Shown: piece by piece, positions 23,760 through 34,959 of the stretch
Position numbering within the stretch: the first letter of the stretch is position 1
How the letters are laid out: each line of letters starts with the position of its first letter
NCBI GenBank assembly: GCA_015680685.1
Contig: MNCI01002249.1
Span: 586,733-650,732, forward strand
DNA: 64,000 bases
Direction: 5' to 3'
From: Gnetum montanum
Lineage: Eukaryota; Streptophyta; Gnetopsida; Gnetales; Gnetaceae
Position numbers and translations under genes: made by a program
The notes under the pieces: model-generated
Database searches by the model: none
Seen by the model: only the letters and a program-made list of their open reading frames with translations
What the model was told of the DNA's origin: nothing

Positions 23760-25000
23760 CACTTTAATTCATCAAAAGAAATACTTTATGCACTCTTTCA
23801 ATATTTTTCCAAAGTTTAGCACTAAGTCTAGATACCCAAACAACACATCCATACAATACAATAGGATAGATGATAGTATGAAAATGTTTTTTTTTTTTTA
23901 CCTTCCAAGCCTAGAGGCCTAAATCCTTGCACTTATTTTTGAAAGCATACAAAGCCTTGAAGCCTCCTACTATTTTTTCTTTGATGCACTTCCTTCATGT
24001 GTAATTATTTATATAAATGAGATTTAAATATTTAAAAGAATATACTTTTTGCACATTGGTACCTCCAAAATGAAAGTTATAACAATTATTTATTATACCC
24101 TAGATCATTAATTTGATTTCATTTAAATTCACTTGAAGATCAAATGAATGATAATAATTTTTAAAAATTTGCAACATATTTTGCATACCTTCTTCAATAG
24201 AGGAGATCAAGGCAGTATCATCTACATATAAAAGAGGATTCATTGCTTAGGATCCAATTTTAATAGCATGACTATCTTACCCATTGCACAACCATTCCTA
24301 CATTTCATCAATAAAGGTACCAAAGAGAGTTTGAGAAAGTGAACAATCTTTCTTCACTTCAATTTTATTCTGAAATTGAAATTTTTTCTTTAAATTATTA
24401 TCTATAATTTCAATATTCACTTCCTCATATAATCTTTAATTTTATGCAATCAAATTTTAAGGAAGTCCAATTTTATGCAAGTGCAACCACAATTTTGTAT
24501 AGATCACTGAATCATATGCTTTTACAAAATTAATAAAACAAATAAAAATATTTTTATTAAGCATTTTTGTAAACTCCATGTAGTGTCTAAGAGTAACTAA
24601 GTGATCAATAATAGAATGTTTTTGTCTAAAACCTACTTGGCATCTTGCCTTGAGCTAGTTACCTTCATCCTAAGAACATATTCTCTTTTTTAGCAAAGTG
24701 CCTAGTAACTCATTAAAAATATTACTCACAATGATCATTCGATAATTGTTCAAATTATTTTTGTTTCCCCTTTTATATAAAAATATAGATTTACTAGTTT
24801 TCCAATGTTGATTTAATCTTTTCTTCATTGCTCAATTTAATTTGTGTTAATTGCCCACTTTAATAATTCTACATATAAACCATTTGAATTTATAGTTTTT
24901 CCAAATCGTAGCTTTTTAATACCATTTGTGACTTCCTCAAGAGTAAATTGGAGAGGTGCTTTCTATATAATAGTAGTAGAATTATCATCTTGTCCTATAA
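23760..25000 (-). pseudogene. LINE reverse transcriptase domain
   Basis: Blocks on the minus strand are FRQ-like polymerase start near 24620, FICFINFVKAYDSV near 24500-24540, SLSQTLFGTFID near 24310-24340 and the catalytic LLYVDDTALISS with YVDD at 24218-24229. They are followed by FGGTNVQKVYSFKYL near 24030-24075 and YPIVLYGCVVW near 23840-23870. These are standard LINE RT motifs. The reading frame contains many stops. Confidence 0.8.
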
Positions 25001-25400
25001 ATACCTTATAGTAACATGAGCAAATATTTTGAAAACAAAAATTAAATGATGAAGAGGCTTTATGATGAAAGATTGCTAAAACTATCTAGGTTTCTTTTTA
25101 ATTGTGCAAACAAAATATTCATGTTATTCCTTGATAAATTTCCTTCACTTAGTTTGAATCACTCAATTATATACCTTAACTAAACACTATTTGTGACTTT
25201 TATTTGCATTCTTAATATTTTACTTAGCTTGCATGCAATCCTCATCAAACCAAGTCTTTTAAGCACCTTGTTGTTGTAAGCAAATTTAATATAAGCTTCT
25301 TATGTCATCTTTCAAAAGCCCATCTATGCATTTATATATTTTTTCTTAACTATTAGGGTGAGTCTTTATTGACATTTTTTCTATTCTTATTTTTTGTTGT

Positions 25401-25930
25401 CTAAGAAATAATTGGAATTTGCAACAAAAACTCAACATGATGATGGCAAGACTTCACTAAATCTTTTCTAACTTTCAACTCCTTAATAAAAGAACTATAT
25501 TCATAAGAACAAAAAATTAAATTAATGTTAAAGTTACCTTGAGGTCTTATGAAAATAAATGATAAAGATTGAGAAAATCTAGCAAGTCCATTGCAAATTA
25601 TAAGATTAAAAATCTTTATCCATTCTAATAATTGTTGGCCCATCTTATTAGTAGTTCTATCTACAAAATGTTGAGTCCAACTGTAATCTTCGACAATGTC
25701 TAGATTGCCAACATTATGTTGCCATTGAATAGTTTTTATTTTCTATAAATCTATCCTTGCATTAAAATCTCCACAAATAAATATTAAGCCTTTTGCTATA
25801 AATTCTACGATATCTCTACTTAAGAGTTGAAAAGGATGATCATGAGAAAGCTCTATAGAATCATATAATGTAGCTTCTCTAAGAGCAAAGTAGCATATAA
25901 CAAGGAAAGCACAACCATGCTAACATAAAA
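25401..25930 (-). pseudogene. LINE endonuclease domain
   Basis: The minus strand shows the catalytic FICGDFNARIDL block at about 25750-25790, then VEDYSWTQHFVDRTTNKMGQQLLEW and FNLIICNGLARFSQ...IRPQG, the usual C-terminal half of a LINE endonuclease. The final His-containing motif is not convincingly preserved. The part from 25634 to 25844 is repeated exactly at 26054-26264. Confidence 0.8.
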
Positions 25931-26052
25931 TTTTTAGCCAAACATATTATTTATGATTATAAATTATTTCTAAAAGCACACAATCTCAAACAAATTTCCT
26001 CACTAACATTACAATGTCTCCAGAAGGTCTACCTCTTTGCCTTACTTTTGTA

Positions 26053-26265
26053 NGTTGGCCCATCTTATTAGTAGTTCTATCTACAAAATGTTGAGTCCAA
26101 CTGTAATCTTCGACAATGTCTAGATTGCCAACATTATGTTGCCATTGAATAGTTTTTATTTTCTATAAATCTATCCTTGCATTAAAATCTCCACAAATAA
26201 ATATTAAGCCTTTTGCTATAAATTCTACGATATCTCTACTTAAGAGTTGAAAAGGATGATCATGN
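26053..26265. repeat. Exact 211-bp duplicate flanked by single Ns
   Basis: Bases 26054-26264 are identical to 25634-25844 as far as I can read, in the same orientation. They are bounded by N at 26053 and N at 26265. Identity without a single difference inside an otherwise decayed LINE, plus the Ns, points to a scaffolding or gap-filling error, not a biological duplication. Confidence 0.85.
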
Positions 26266-26799
26266 TTTAACAATTACATGTCGAGGCTTTTCACATCATT
26301 TATTTGAAACCTTAAAAACTTTATAAATTTTTGGAGAAGTTATATACATATTATCTATAAGTTTTTCAACTTTCTTAAATAAAGTTTCATCTATTTTACC
26401 CTTTGTCTTTTGGATACATAAACAACATTCTTTTCTTTTCTTTTTTCTTTTTTTCTTTTCATCCTTTTTTCATCTTACTCTTTTAAAGCTTCTATGATTA
26501 TAGATCCCATCTTTGTCTTTGTTGCTTTAAGATTAGATTCATTTTTATTTTCCTCCACCTTGGCTTGAAGCCATGCTAATTTTAGTAAAATATGTTCATT
26601 GTCCTTTGGAGAAATACTAGTCTCCTTTCCCCCCTCAATCTTCTTTGAGGGCTAATACTCTTTGAAGAATTTCTTTGTTTTGTTAATGGATTTCATCTAG
26701 CAATGCTCTTTTGCTAACCATATACTCCCATTGTGCAATTGGAATTTCTTTAAGAGCAATTGCATTTTGTGTCCTGTGATTTGGTTAAAGGTTGTTAAA

Positions 26800-27486
26800 G
26801 CTAGCTCGATACCAGGATAGCTTCGGGCCTCTTGTTCTCTTACTTCCCTTCCAAACCCTATACATTGTTGGACATCCTATTGTTTTCGCTCTACACTAAT
26901 TGTTAGTAAATAACAAATTTAAACTCATTGTTGAGAAGTTTAATTCAACAGTAGCTGATAAAACAAATTAACAACCAGAGAACAAAAAAAGGCATTCAAA
27001 ATATTAACAAAATCTGAACTTCATTCTCTCCTAATATGCAGAATAAACAGAAATAAAATTGCCTGCAATAGACTAGAACAAACAAAGAGAGATAAACAGG
27101 CCACTGGTTGTAGAAATTAACAGAATTCTGAAAATCAGATAACATTCTGTGCTAATATGCATAATACAAAAACTTATTTCTTGGAATAGTCAAAGATAGA
27201 CAAATTGGAATAAACAGTGACAGAATATTTGCTTAGTGGTTGCTAAAATTGAAAATACTATTTTGCAAAGGTAGAGACATGATGCCACAGGAAAACAACA
27301 CAAAAGAAGATCAGAAAAAAGAAGCACAACGTGCTATACCATGTCTAAAATTGGTTGCCCAATGGTTGCTGCTGATGCCTCCACTCGTAAACTGCCACCT
27401 AAATTTATATGAGAGGAGAGGCTATTCAATTATTTTTCAAATAAAATAATACAACTAATAATTTCAACAATGATTCATGAATAATC
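26800..27486. other. AT-rich region with a diverged direct repeat
   Basis: There is no credible gene. Two related stretches begin TTAACAAAATCTGAA near 27002 and TTAACAGAATTCTGAA near 27117, each followed by CTAATATGCA(G/T)AATA and ending with (C/G)CACTGGTTG or TTAGTGGTTG. This suggests an old duplication with a period of about 115-130 bp. A TGGTATCGAGC motif on the minus strand (26800-26815) resembles an initiator-Met primer site but no LTR could be defined. Confidence 0.4.
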
Positions 27487-27491
27487 TTCCA

Positions 27492-27940
27492 TGTTAGCCT
27501 CTAAGGCTGTGCACTGCTAGCCTCACATAAAAAACAACAAAATAGGGGCAAACAAAGGCAACTAGATTTCACATTTTTTTCAAATGATAATGGCCTTTAA
27601 ATAGAAAAATATATCAATAGAAAATAGCAACTGAATCCTAATATGAAGCAACTTCTATAACAATCAACCCTTTAACTTGTATAATGGCCACCCTTCAACT
27701 TTTGTAACAACTGACCCTTCAACTTCTATAACATCCAACCCTTCAACTTCTATAACTACAAACCCTTCAACTTCTGTAATGGCTAAACCTTCAACTTTTG
27801 TAACAGTCAACCCTTTAACTTCTATAATGATAAACCATTCAACTTTTAAAAAATGAAAATAGCAACCAAATCTCTAAGGATAGTTTCTAAAGACTAGGAC
27901 AAACAGAAAAAACATGTTTAAAAATTAAACACATTTAACA
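27492..27940 (-). repeat. 3' LTR of the copia element (449 bp)
   Basis: On the minus strand it runs from TGTTAAATGTG, directly after polypurine tract ACGGGAGGG (27941-27949), to GAGGCTAACA. A TATTTAAAGG box lies near 27592-27603, downstream of eight 24-bp tandem repeats. It is flanked on the left by TTCCA. Confidence 0.85.
27668..27857 (-). repeat. 24-bp tandem repeats in copia U3, about 8 units
   Basis: Units of the form CCCTTCAACTTCTATAATGG plus four variable bases repeat with 24-bp spacing. They lie upstream of the TATA-like box on the minus strand, where retroelement enhancers are found. Confidence 0.85.
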
Positions 27941-27975
27941 CCCTCCCGTAAACTAAAAATTTGCAAACTATTAAT

Positions 27976-29643
27976 TTAACAAGAATCATTCAACGTGCAG
28001 AGTCCAAGTTGCTTTCTCAACCTCTGGAATGTTGATAGCTTAAGGGACTTGGTTAGAATATCAACAAGTTGATCTTCACTCTTACAAAACATCAAATCAA
28101 TAACATCATCATTGCATAGATCACACAAGAAGTGAAATCTCACATTAATACACTTGTTTCTTCCACGTAGCACAAGATTTTTGGATAAATTTACAATAGA
28201 ATTGTTGTCACAGAAAATTGTAGTAGCCCCCTTTTGCTTGAAATATAGCTCATTAAGAATTTTTCTTAGCCAAATAACTTTGCAAGCACAAGATGTTGCA
28301 GCAATAAGTTCATCCTCTATGGTTGACAATGTGACAATTGATTGCTTCTTGGATGACCATGAAATAGCCCCTGTGCCCATCATAAAAACATATCCTGAAG
28401 TGCTCTTCCTATCATCTTGATCTCCTACATAATCAGTATTAGTAAATCCCACAAAATTAGATTTCTTACCTTTCTTGTAAGATAGCCCAAAATCTTTAGC
28501 CCCTTGCAAGTAATGAAATATTCTTTTAGTAGCCAACAAATGCATCTTCTTTGGAGACTCCATGTATCTACTGATAAGACTCACATCATGCATTATATTA
28601 GGTCTCATTACAATCAAATACATTAGACTCCCAACAATTTTCTTATAAAGTGTAGCCTCCACCTCGCTTCCTTTAGGATCTTTGTTTAGCCTCAAGCCAA
28701 TCTCAATTGGAGTGCTTATAGAATTGCAATCCTTCATCTTAAACCTCTCCAAAATTTCTCTAACATACTTCTTTTGAGAAATAAAGATTCCAACTAGGGA
28801 TTGCACTACTTCCATGCCAAGATAGTAATGCATTTTTCCAAGATCAATCATTTCAAACTCATCAATCATTGACTTCTTAAATTTTTCAACAAATCACTAT
28901 AATTCCTAGTGAAAATAAGATCATCAACATATAAACATACATTGAGCACTTTTCCTCCATCAATCTTTGTAAAAAGTGTATGCTCATATGGACATTTTTG
29001 AAATCTCTCCTTAGAAAAATAGGTATTTATAAGACTATACCAAGCTTTTGGAGCTTCTTTTAGTCCATACAAAGCCTTTTTTTAATTTATAAACCTTGTG
29101 CTCACTACCAAGCTTCACAAAACTAAGGGGCTAATCCATAAATACCTATTCCTCCAAGTATCCATGCAAGAACGTAGACTTGACATCCATTTGGAAGATA
29201 GGCCATGAATTTTGTGTTGCCAATGTAATCACCAATCTAATTATATCATGCCTTGCAATAGGAGCAAAGACTTCTTTATATTCAATCCCATATTCTTACT
29301 TGTATCCCTTAGCCATCAATCACACCTTATACTTGTCAACTTCACCAGTATCCTTTAGTTTTGTTTTGAAGATCCACTTCACACCAATGGTTTTGTTCCC
29401 TTTTGGAAGATCAACCAGCTCCATTGCTTTTCTCCATTTTGATTCTTTAATAGCCCTTTCAAAGGTTGTGGGATCACAATATGCAAATAAAGCAAAGTGT
29501 GTAATTGGGTCATCAGATTGGTCAATTCCTTTTACCTTGTAATCCATCATCCATAAGGGTCTTTTTCGAATGCAGCGAGATTCAACTGTTGCTACTATTG
29601 GTAAAGTCGTAGCCTCCATAGTTCTTGATGCTTTATCCTTCAT
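27976..29643 (-). pseudogene. Copia reverse transcriptase and RNase H
   Basis: The RT starts with MELVDLPKGNKTIGVKWIFK (29320-29643) and, after a gap, MYGLKEAPKAWY (29072) with the catalytic LYVDDLIF at about 28920. A frame change follows near 28868. A clean 297-codon stretch then covers MIDLGKMHYYLGMEV, the YKKIVGSLMYL block, and RNase H with NTDYVGDQDDRKSTSGYVF, SWSSKKQSIVTLSTIEDELI and ILTKSL. TDYVGD keeps the first catalytic Asp, and E in STIEDE is present. Stop at 27976. Confidence 0.9.
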
Positions 29644-29772
29644 GGCTTTTGGGATTTCAGCCTCAACAATTCTTGATGCTTCAAAGTCTGTAGTTTTGGG
29701 TTCTGTAGTTTCAAGTGTTGTGGAGTCTATAGTTTTACTATGAAAAATAATTGAAGTAGGTTGCTGCCCATT

Positions 29773-31059
29773 TCAATTCCAAGTGCTCTCTTCATCAAAG
29801 ATGACATGTTTGCTAGGCACAATCTTCTTTGTTAAAGGATTATAAAATTTATATGCTTTGGATGTTTCACTTATGCTAAGAAAGACACATTTTCCACTCT
29901 TATCCTCTAGCTTCTTCCTCTTCTCATTGGGGATATGTGAGTAGGTAATGCAACCAAAGATTTTGAAGTGATCCACTGTTGGTTTCCTTGCACTCCAAGC
30001 CTCTTCTAGTGACATGTTTTGAATAGCAAAGGTGGAACTTCTATTCAAAACATGAATGCTCCAATTCACAACCTCCAACTAGAAACTCTTTGGAATACTT
30101 CCTCTTTCAAAGAGGCTTCTCACGATATTGAGGATGGTTCTATTTTTCCTCACTGATACACCATTTTGTTGTGATGTATATGGGGCTATGAGCTCTCTCT
30201 AAATTCCATGATTCTCACAAAAAACATCAAACTCTTTTGAATAATATTTTCCTTCCCGATCTATACAAAGAGTCTTAGTGATCTTTCCAAACACATTCTC
30301 AACACGTGCCTTGAAGCTTTTAAATGTATTAAAAGCTTCAAACTTCTCCTACAAAAAATAAACCCAACTTTTTTGAGTATAATTATCAATGAAGGTGATC
30401 AAGTACTTCTTACCTCCACTTGAAGATGGTTTTATTGGCCCACAAATGTCAGAGTGAACCAACTCAAGGACATTCTTTGCTCTCCATGATTTTCCTTGAA
30501 AGAATTGAAAATGATGTTGTTTACCAATAACACATTCTTCAAAGACTCCAAAAGGAATTGTAATTTGAGGAAGACCAATCCCCATATATTTTGTTGTAAA
30601 GTCTTTAATCCTCCAAAATTCAAGTGGCCATATTAAAAATGCCAAAGCCATGTTGGGTCTTTTACTTCAACCTTCAGGCAAGATTGAGCACTTTCAATCC
30701 CTAATGGAAATAATCTGTTGGAGCTCATTTGAACAACTGCAATAGCTTCTCTTGAAGGATCATAAATTTCACAAGAACCTTTCTAAATGGTTATTACATA
30801 ACCTTTCTCTTAAAATTGACCAACATTTAACAAATTTCTTTTCAAATTAGGAACATTAAAAACATTGAAAATTGTTTATACAAAACCATTCTTGGTTCTA
30901 ATGTTAATATCCCCCTTTCCCATTACATTTACAATAGAAAAATCACCAAAACTTACTATATAATGAAAACTTTTATCTAAGTAAGAAAAATAAGACTTAC
31001 ATCCACACATATGGTTGCTACAGCCAGTATCCACATACCATATATCTAACTAAGACTCT
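29773..31059 (-). pseudogene. Copia protease and integrase
   Basis: The protease active site WYVDTGCSNHMCG is at about 31000-31040 (catalytic D-T-G at 31023-31034). Next come the integrase HHCC-type start (HLNFGGLKTL), then LVHSDICGPIKPSSSGGKKYLITFIDN with the first catalytic Asp near 30450-30460, a degraded middle part, and the C-terminal NWSIHVLNRS...IFGCITYSHIPNEKR...FLSISE block at 29773-30078. Several stops and shifts. Confidence 0.85.
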
Positions 31060-31976
31060 TGGTTGGCTTAAACTACCATCAACAAAGTCTCAAACTCCTC
31101 TTCTACAAAATTTAATTTCTCTCCTTTGTCATTGGGTAGTTTAGTGTAGCATTCAGAATGATAGTATCATTTATGACATCTAAAGCATTCCACCTTAGAT
31201 TTGTCAACTTTTCCTTTGCCTTTGCCTTGAAATTTATCACCATCCCCTTTGAAATGTCTGCTGCCATCTCTGTTACATCAATCTCCTCTTCCTCTACCTC
31301 TTGCTCTTCCTCTTGGGGAATAAGTAAAATTAAAGGTCTTCAAAGCTTGCTCTTCAAAGGTTGAATTTTGATTCATCTTTTGTTCATGAACTAACAAAGA
31401 ACTTTGAATTTCATCAAGGAAAAGTACATCAACATCTTTGGATTCTTCAATTGAACAAACAACATAATCAAACTTAGGTGATAAGGAATGCAATATCTTC
31501 TCAACAATAATCACATCCTCCAACTTCTCACCATGAAATTGCATGTTATTGGCTATCCCCATTGTCCTTGCATAATAGTTGGTAAAAAACTCCCCATCTT
31601 TCATATGCAGCATCTCAAAATTCCTTCTCAAGGCTTGAAGCTATGCAAGATTTACTCTCAAAGACCCTTGATATTTATTCTTCATATAATCCCAAATATC
31701 CTTGGAAGTTTCTTTGCTAAGAATAGTCTCCAGGATATAATGATCAATTTCTTGAAATAAATAATTATTTTCTTTTAAATCTTTTAGCCTTAGTCCCTCT
31801 AGCTCCTTTCTTTGTTCATTTGTGAGTGCTACCTCAACTACAAGTGCTACTACACCATCTTCAACAACTTGCTAGTACTCCTTAGACTTCAAGAAATTTT
31901 CCATCAACATGATCCAATGGTCATAATGACCATCAAAACATGGAATGGCAAGCTGTAAAAAATTTTTAGAGGCCAT
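31060..31976 (-). pseudogene. Copia gag
   Basis: The ATG at 31976 begins MASKNFLQLAIPCFDGHYD, the usual plant copia gag start. It continues through IDHYILETILSKETSKDIWD and LRRNFEMLHMKDGE to a Gly/Arg-rich RGRARGRGRGD patch. A zinc-knuckle remnant near 31150-31190 reads CFRCHK.YYHSEC. Stops (for example TAG after SKEY) interrupt it, but most of the frame is continuous from 31976 to about 31278. Confidence 0.85.
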
Positions 31977-32082
31977 TTATGCACCACTATGCTCTTCTAT
32001 TGAGCATCCTAAACTGGGTGCACTACTATGCTTTTCTCTCTAGCCTTCTAAACTCGGCTTTCTCTCTAACCTCCTAAATCAA

Positions 32083-32094
32083 GCTCTAATACCA
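32083..32094 (-). promoter_or_regulatory. Copia primer-binding site
   Basis: On the minus strand TGGTATTAGAGC adjoins the 5' LTR. It matches the usual initiator-Met primer site TGGTATCAGAGC except for one transition. Confidence 0.8.
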
Positions 32095-32096
32095 CC

Positions 32097-32547
32097 CTCA
32101 GCCTCTAAGGTTGTGCACTGCTAGCCTGTACACTACTAGCCTCATATTAAAACAACAAAAAAAAGAACAAAATAGGGGAAAATAGAGGTAACTAAATTTC
32201 ACATTTGTTCAACTGATAATGGTCTTTAAATAGGTGAATACATCAACAAAAAATAGCAATTGAATCCTAATATGAAGTAGTTTCTGTAACGATCAACCCT
32301 TCAACTTCTATAATGGTCAACCTTTCAACCCCTATAACAACAAACCCTTCAACTTTTGTAATGATTGACCCTTTAACTTCTGTAAAAGCCGACCCTTAAA
32401 CTTCTATAACAGTCGACCCTTCAACTTCTATAATGACCAACCATTCAACTTCTAAAGAACGAAAATAGCAACTGAATCCCTAAGGATAGTTCCTAAAGAC
32501 TAGGACAAATAAAAAAAATCATGTTTAACAATTAAACACATTTAACA
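32097..32547 (-). repeat. 5' LTR of the copia element (about 451 bp)
   Basis: It aligns along its length with 27492-27940 and is flanked on the right by TTCCA. The inner end has changed (GAGGCTGAGGG where GAGGCTAACA is expected). A small extra CTGTACACTACTAGC duplication lies near 32125. Divergence between the two LTRs is clearly visible, so the insertion is not recent. Confidence 0.85.
32297..32463 (-). repeat. 24-bp tandem repeats in copia 5' LTR, about 7 units
   Basis: This is the same repeat as at 27668-27857 with one unit fewer and independent substitutions. The position relative to the LTR start is the same. Confidence 0.85.
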
Positions 32548-32552
32548 TTCCA

Positions 32553-34959
32553 ACACAAAATTGGGTTTCATCACCAACACCAACATGAAGGTCACGTAAA
32601 GGCATGTGAAGACAATGTCATGTCATTGAATCATAGTTACCAGAAACATAATGAATTGGGCATGTTTCATGTTTTTCATTTCAGAAACAAAATCACATTT
32701 CAAAATGACATTGTTACTCCCCTTTCAAAGTTGTGAGATAAATTCAACATTTCCTAAAATTTTGCAACTTTTCTTAATTTTTGCCATGTTTTTGTACATT
32801 AAAAATTTATTTTATATTAATTTATTAATTTAAACCTCTACCATATCTTCACATTTTTAGAATTTAATGTTTGCTCTTCAACCACTCCATGTTTTTTCAA
32901 TTACAACTTTAGTTTTTTCTAATTTAATGTTTGCAATCACAATCTACTTCAATTGTAGATGGACCTTGTCTTGTAGATTGGAACAATTGCAATGGAACTT
33001 CTCTTGCAAATTGGATGGGGATATAGGAAAAATTTTTACTCTTTGTCATTTTACTTCAAAACTTGTATAAAAAATCACACTTCACACTCATCACTCATCT
33101 ATTTGAAAGCTAGAATTACAAATGTGTTTGGGAAAAGAGAGCACAAATATTCACATTTACAAAATCATAACTCTGGATCGAACAGATTGCACTCCCAAGG
33201 CTTACAACATCTATACCCTCACTTGCCTTAATCTAGCACTTTGAGGCCTTCGAACTCTTTCAAGATTTAGAAACTTTGTATGTCAATGTTTGATTTTTAT
33301 GTTTACTATTTCATTTTTGTATCATTCAATTTTTACAGTTAAATTTATTTTAATTGATGTTTTTAATGTTTTATATATCTTTCATGGATGTCTACCATTG
33401 TTTAGAAATATAGTTGCTTATGATTCTTGCACATAGAAGTAAGAGAACTAGGCACAGGTGTACAATAACTTGCTTGATCTTGATGTCTAGAAAGCTCTTC
33501 ATGCCAATACAACCCCACATTTCTTATGTATGGATAGCTTGTAGGTTTGCAATTTAACATTCACATCCAAGTCTCATAAAATATTTGAATGTTTTTTAAC
33601 TTTATTTACCCCAAAAGTTAAAATTGTTGTTAATCTCATAAACAAAAATTGAGCCAATCTTTAATTTGCATTACAGTAATGTCCTTTAAAGCACATTAAC
33701 AAATTCAGCCTTTGATATTTATCCAATCTACAAAGAGCTCATAGTGACCGACCTTGGGATTTAGGTCTATAAGTTCTAATATGATGAAATCCCAAAATAA
33801 TGAAATTTTAAAATTCATTTCTTGCAATCTCAAAATCCTTATTAAGTTTTCCTCTGATTAAAGTGGGGACTTTCACAAATTTAGTAGTTCATATGATAGT
33901 CACCACATTCTCCATTGGTCATCTTCATCTTTCCATTAATGTTGCATGGTATATTCATAACTTGGTAGGTACCTTTAAAATCTTTTATTTTTCCAAATAT
34001 GGGCTCTCAATAATTTAAAAACATTTTTTTGTTCTCCATTAATTTAAATAGTTCAATTTCATTTTTTTATCTTCTTTTGAACTACAACTTTTAATGTTTT
34101 TGTATGGCAAACAGAGAGTAGGAGGTTGTACTGAAGTATATGATGGGCTAACATTTGTAACAGTGATGGGAGCAAGCCATGAGGTGCATTATTCCAGCCA
34201 ATTAGACCTTTGAAACTCTTCAAAACATTTATCATGTGACAAAGCTTGCCTAGTTGATAGTGATTAAAATAATAATAGCAAGAACCTACATATGATTCTT
34301 TATTGCAACAATAAGTAATCACAAGTCACAACTACATCAATCTACATACATAGCAAGTATTTTTTTTAATGCATGAAAACTAAAATCTTTCTATTTTGTA
34401 TGAATGGTTGTTACTTTTGCAGACTTTTTGAGGATAGTTTATGGGAACATTATATCAAATAAATCATTTTTTCTATCTCTTTGAATTATTTTTTTCACAA
34501 GACTAAAAAAAGCTCTTTCTCAAAATATTCTCTCAACTAAATTTTTGTTTAAATCTCTTACTGATGATTAACTTAAGTGTTATAAATGTTCAAATCTGTT
34601 ACGACTCTCTAAGACTAATACAATTTTAAACCAAGTATAATGTAAGTTCTAAAACAGTGCATCCCTTTCCATATTTACTTTTTTACTCCTTGTATTAATA
34701 GTGCATTGTTCTAGATTTTCATTGTTAGTAATTGTTTTAGCTCATTTACATTACACTATGTTTGTTTACATTATACTTTATAGGCTCTATCTTGAAAATG
34801 TTAATGGATGATAATCCTAAACATGCATGCAAACATCCTTGATAAATGAGAAAAAAGTTGTTTTCATGTATTTTTAATAATTTTATTTAAACTTGTTATT
34901 GATAATAGTAAACTTATATATTATATGGTATGAAATTTTAATTTTCAGTTTTACCATTA
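32553..34959. other. AT-rich region without recognised genes
   Basis: Short open stretches exist (for example 32992-33231 plus, 34059-34322 minus) but none shows a domain or codon pattern I can support. No tandem array or RNA gene is seen. It is likely intergenic or decayed repeat between the copia insertion and the hAT relic. Confidence 0.45.

Larger units (their letters stand above)
23229..26790 (-). mobile_element. LINE (non-LTR retrotransposon), decayed
   Basis: Read right to left this contains a Lys/Glu-rich ORF1-like stretch (about 26270-26780), an endonuclease of the exonuclease-endonuclease-phosphatase type, a LINE reverse transcriptase and a C-terminal region ending at 23229. Frames change and stops are frequent. 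LTRs, protease and integrase are absent. A 211-bp duplicate bounded by Ns interrupts the endonuclease region. The clade (L1 or RTE) is not decided. Confidence 0.8.
27492..32547 (-). mobile_element. Complete Ty1/copia retrotransposon
   Basis: A 5,056-bp element on the minus strand with LTRs 27492-27940 (3') and 32097-32547 (5'). It has an initiator-Met type primer-binding site, a single gag-pol region in copia order (gag, protease, integrase, RT, RNase H), and a polypurine tract. The 5-bp target duplication TTCCA is perfect (27487-27491 and 32548-32552). Long stretches of pol remain open but stops and at least one frameshift are present, so it is inactive. It sits just beyond the LINE. Confidence 0.95.

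Noticed and set aside
25634-26264. Real tandem duplication of the LINE endonuclease
   Set aside because: Exact identity and flanking Ns make an assembly artefact more likely.
26800-26815. TGGTATCGAGC on the minus strand as a primer-binding site of another LTR element
   Set aside because: No LTR end, partner LTR or polypurine tract could be defined beside it; one short match is not enough.
34059-34322. 87-codon minus-strand frame
   Set aside because: No domain, no similarity between copies in the window, and ordinary AT-rich composition.
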